The translations under genes were made by a program, and so were the position numbers. A stretch of DNA of 64,000 nucleotides from Sphingobacterium sp. SYP-B4668 (GTDB taxonomy: Bacteria; Bacteroidota; Bacteroidia; Sphingobacteriales; Sphingobacteriaceae). Position 1 is the stretch's first letter, and each line of letters begins with the position of its first letter. The notes under the pieces were generated by a model. It searched no databases, was not told the DNA's origin, and saw nothing but the letters and a program-made list of their open reading frames with translations. This document shows positions 61,896 to 64,000 of this stretch, piece after piece. The stretch is from contig NZ_CP115483.1 of the NCBI RefSeq assembly GCF_027627455.1, positions 4,030,001 to 4,094,000 on the forward strand, in the 5' to 3' direction.

Positions 61896-62363
61896 ATGAA
61901 ACAACATATATATACATCACAGATTGTATGGACCGGCAACAACGGGACAGGCACCGATCACTATAAGAATTACGAAAGAAGCCACATCATTGCCGTTCCA
62001 CACAAACAGGTTATTGAAGGCTCCTCTGACCCAGCATTTCGTGGAGACCATACCAAGCACAATCCCGAAGACTTATTCCTTTCCTCATTATCGTCTTGTC
62101 ATATGCTTTGGTACCTTCACTTTTGTGCGGCACAGCATATCATCGTTGAAGAATATATGGATATGGCCGAAGGTATCATGTTGGAAGAACGGGATGGCAG
62201 AGGATACTTTTCTGAAGTCACCTTACATCCCACCGTGGTGGTTAAAACCGAAGACATGATTCAAACAGCAATCGAATTACACCAAAAAGCAAATGAATAT
62301 TGCTTCATGGCCAATTCTGTAAAGTTTCCCATAAAGCATTTCCCCGTCGTGAGGGTTGGGTAA
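61896..62363 (+). CDS. OsmC-family protein
   Basis: The 155-residue cytoplasmic protein shows the OsmC fold: SDPAFRGDHTKHNPEDLFLSSLSSCHMLWYLHFC near 50-82, with the first redox Cys near 70, and ANEYCFMANSVKFPIKH near the C-terminus with the second Cys near 135. The Cys pair is the organic-peroxide or persulfide-reactive centre of OsmC/Ohr proteins. It is divergent from GH105 and convergent with the small HMA-like gene. The branch (Ohr, OsmC or YhfA-like) is not decided; peroxide defence is the usual role. Confidence 0.87.
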   Translation: MKQHIYTSQIVWTGNNGTGTDHYKNYERSHIIAVPHKQVIEGSSDPAFRGDHTKHNPEDLFLSSLSSCHMLWYLHFCAAQHIIVEEYMDMAEGIMLEERDGRGYFSEVTLHPTVVVKTEDMIQTAIELHQKANEYCFMANSVKFPIKHFPVVRVG

Positions 62364-62402
62364 CACAACATTTGGCCACAGAGAAAAAAACAAAATCAGG
62401 AC

Positions 62403-62440
62403 CAACACCGTGAAGTATAGCTATGAATACCACAGTGTTG
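62403..62440. terminator. Hairpin between convergent OsmC and small HMA-like genes
   Basis: CAACAC-c-GTG (62403-62412) pairs with CAC-a-GTGTTG (62431-62440) with one mismatch around an 18-base loop, 40 bp after the osmC-like stop and 28 bp from the end of the small gene. No T-run. Confidence 0.5.
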
Positions 62441-62468
62441 CGTGTTCGTTATTTTGAACCGTAACCCA

Positions 62469-62678
62469 TCAATAGTATAAACGACGACAACGGTGCCCCG
62501 CTTTAGAAAGCATCTCTATAATCTCACTACTGATATCAGTCTTAGCTTCCACTCTCAAAATCTTGTCTACATCTTCTAGGTCTACAGACCAGGAGACAAG
62601 GTCCATCAATGACGTCATATTGAGTCTCAGCTTTTCATTAAGCTTTTGAATATTCGTGGCAAATATTAATACAATCAT
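62469..62678 (-). CDS. Small ferredoxin-fold (HMA-like) protein
   Basis: This 69-residue protein reads as beta-alpha-beta-beta-alpha-beta: VLIFATNI, a helix, VSWSVDLEDVDKILRVEA, a helix and the basic end HRCRRLYY. It resembles small Bacteroidota proteins with a heavy-metal-associated-like fold that lack the CxxC metal site, as here. The function is unknown. It lies downstream of the TolC-type efflux gene in the same direction, 113 bp away, and may belong to that efflux operon. Confidence 0.6.
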   Translation of the reverse strand: MIVLIFATNIQKLNEKLRLNMTSLMDLVSWSVDLEDVDKILRVEAKTDISSEIIEMLSKAGHRCRRLYY

Positions 62679-62731
62679 AGTTAATAGTTTAATGCCTTTT
62701 AGACAATGGGGACATGTTTAAATCTAACCCA

Positions 62732-62746
62732 CTGCACGAGGTGCAG
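62732..62746. repeat. CTGCAC/GTGCAG hairpin after the efflux gene
   Basis: A 6-bp GC-rich stem with a three-base loop lies 45 bp past the stop of the TolC-type gene. On the minus strand it is followed by a weak T/A-rich stretch, so partial termination is possible. Confidence 0.35.
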
Positions 62747-62791
62747 CAGGCTAGATAGACCCTTTTAAAGAGGATCTCCACACACACTTCT

Positions 62792-64000
62792 TTAAAGACT
62801 TCCCCCGCCTAAAGAGCGGTATAATACAGTTAGCGCCTGTAGACGACTAGTGCGCACATTGGCTAGATCCAGTTCAGCTTGAAGCTTATTGGTTTGTGCT
62901 AGAATAATATCAAGATAAGTCGCGCTATCATACTTAAACAGCGTCAATGCTTGCCCCACCACCGCGTCAGCCTTAAGCACCAATTGCTCGGTTATTTGAT
63001 GCTGCTGTTCTAACTTCTCAAGTTGATTAAGCGCGTCAGATACCTCGCCTACCGCCGTAAGCACACTCTGTTTAAAACGAAGTTCAGCCTGATCGTAGTT
63101 CACTTGAGATTGAAGATATCTTGTTTTCAGTTGTTTACCCTGAAATATGGGTTGGGCCAAACTTCCGCCCACTATTCCAAATAGTGAACCTGGAATACTA
63201 AACCAATTACTAGCTTTAAAAGCATTCAATCCTCCCTGCGCCGTAATATTAATAGCAGGATACATACTTACTTTAGCCACGTGAATAGCTGCAACGCTTT
63301 TACGCAGCTCCACTTCGCGTCCTTTAACATCCGGTCTGTGACTCAGCAGCTCAGCAGGCACCCCCGAGCTTATCGCAGCATAGGGAGCAGTATCCTCAAG
63401 TCCAATAGATCGCGTTATCTTGCTTGGAAAACTACCCGTCAATACACTTAATGCATTCTCTTGTATCTGTATTGCATTTTCAATGGTCGGAATACGATTC
63501 ATAATTTGAATTTTGGCAACTTCTTGTTGTTCCACCGGTAGTGACTGTATCAACCCTAGTTCATATTGCTTCTTCAAGAGCAGCAAGGCACTGTCTGCAA
63601 ATGCCAGATTCGCGTTCGTAATTTTCAATTGCTTATCCAGCATTAGTAGATTGTAGTATCCCTGCGCAATTTCTGATATCAATCTGATCTTCACGACCTT
63701 TGCCCCCTCCTCACTGGTAAGCAAATCCATCAAAGCCCCTTCTTGTGCACCCTTTATTTTTCCCCAGATATCCGCCTCCCATGATATAGCCACAGCACTG
63801 TTATAATCTTGCATATATCGATCTCCAAGAAATTGCCCAGCCATCATACCATTCATACTATTGTTGGACGGTCTCGTAATAGTAGTACTTCCGATAGTCG
63901 CGTCTACTCTCGGCAACCCAGCCAACTTAGTCTGCTTATAACCCAATGCTGCAAATTCAATTTGCTTCAAAGCTATCCTAAAATCATAATTATGGACGAG
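62792..64000 (-). CDS. TolC/NodT-family outer-membrane efflux protein (N-terminus outside window)
   Basis: The frame is open from the window edge to the stop at 62792, so the 5' end is missing; an internal TTG near 63970 is not the start. About 402 residues are visible: two TolC-type helical-hairpin repeats with the NodT signatures AISWEADIWGKIKGAQ near the start, GVPAELLSHRPDVKGREVELR in the middle and SLFGIVGGSLAQPIFQGKQL later. It ends in ALTVLYRSLGGGSL. It would form the trimeric outer-membrane duct of an RND or similar pump, whose other genes should lie beyond 64000. Confidence 0.92.
   Translation of the reverse strand, partial: LVHNYDFRIALKQIEFAALGYKQTKLAGLPRVDATIGSTTITRPSNNSMNGMMAGQFLGDRYMQDYNSAVAISWEADIWGKIKGAQEGALMDLLTSEEGAKVVKIRLISEIAQGYYNLLMLDKQLKITNANLAFADSALLLLKKQYELGLIQSLPVEQQEVAKIQIMNRIPTIENAIQIQENALSVLTGSFPSKITRSIGLEDTAPYAAISSGVPAELLSHRPDVKGREVELRKSVAAIHVAKVSMYPAINITAQGGLNAFKASNWFSIPGSLFGIVGGSLAQPIFQGKQLKTRYLQSQVNYDQAELRFKQSVLTAVGEVSDALNQLEKLEQQHQITEQLVLKADAVVGQALTLFKYDSATYLDIILAQTNKLQAELDLANVRTSRLQALTVLYRSLGGGSL

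Noticed and set aside
1-64000. tRNA, rRNA, CRISPR array, prophage or conjugative element
   Set aside because: No tRNA-like folds with conserved T-loops, no rRNA-like stretches, no regularly spaced repeats and no phage or transfer genes were recognised on either strand.

Overview
The window looks like chromosome of a Bacteroidota member, most likely Sphingobacteriaceae (Sphingobacterium/Pedobacter-like). The reasons are two SusC/SusD pairs, a hybrid-two-component-type sensor, SusD and DUF1735 lipoproteins, DUF4369/TlpA redoxins, TAnnTTTG-type promoter elements, weak Shine-Dalgarno sequences and an AT-rich base composition. No rRNA, tRNA, CRISPR array, prophage or intact insertion sequence was seen. 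Functions are assigned from motifs read by eye; no search was run.

Layout. (1) 1-3.8 kb: a sugar isomerase cut by the window edge, a divergent AraC/cupin regulator and a membrane metallophosphoesterase. (2) 4.1-13.8 kb: a DUF4369/TlpA lipoprotein-like redoxin, then a tight minus-strand operon running from 13756 down to a strong terminator near 5.5 kb. It encodes a propeller/HEAT/haem-c lipoprotein, a DUF4432 epimerase-like protein, a double-cupin isomerase-like protein, a TIM-barrel isomerase/epimerase, a Gfo/Idh/MocA dehydrogenase, a DUF1080 lipoprotein and possibly a 38-residue peptide. This resembles C3-oxidation (3-keto-glycoside) degradation sets. (3) 14.6-19.2 kb: a translationally coupled ClbS/DfsB-like protein and GNAT-SDR fusion, then a DUF4965-type glutaminase-like secreted protein. 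(4) 19.8-30.4 kb: one compact minus-strand operon, SusC - SusD - two DoxX-like proteins - rhodanese - CstB-like persulfide dioxygenase/rhodanese - FAD oxidoreductase. It is an outer-membrane importer coupled to sulfane-sulfur enzymes rather than glycosidases, and the best candidate here for an undescribed system. A plus-strand terminator facing away from susC suggests an antisense sRNA over its leader.

(5) 31-41.3 kb: housekeeping and mixed genes (ketopantoate-reductase-like, methyltransferase, an orphan divergent trpB, PQQ-type propeller, DUF4287, lipoate ligase, VCBS/FG-GAP protein, TlpA redoxin, threonine aldolase). (6) 41.6-61.7 kb: an arabinan/pectin-type polysaccharide utilization locus. 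A REC-AraC response regulator and a propeller histidine kinase look like a hybrid two-component system split into two genes, with two GH43 genes between them. Downstream lie TIG/NHL lipoprotein, SusC, SusD, DUF1735/DUF4973 lipoprotein and a third GH43, followed convergently by a GMC oxidoreductase and a GH105. A decayed IS5-family element sits between the sensor and the SusC block. (7) 61.9-64 kb: an OsmC-like protein, a small HMA-like protein and a TolC-type efflux protein that runs off the window.

How the genes may work together: region 6 would sense arabino-oligosaccharides, bind and import them and trim them with GH43s, with GH105 attacking unsaturated rhamnogalacturonan fragments. Region 2, and perhaps the GMC enzyme, would handle sugars by C3 oxidation. 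Region 4 may import a sulfur-bearing ligand and oxidise or transfer its sulfane sulfur. These links are inference from neighbourhood.
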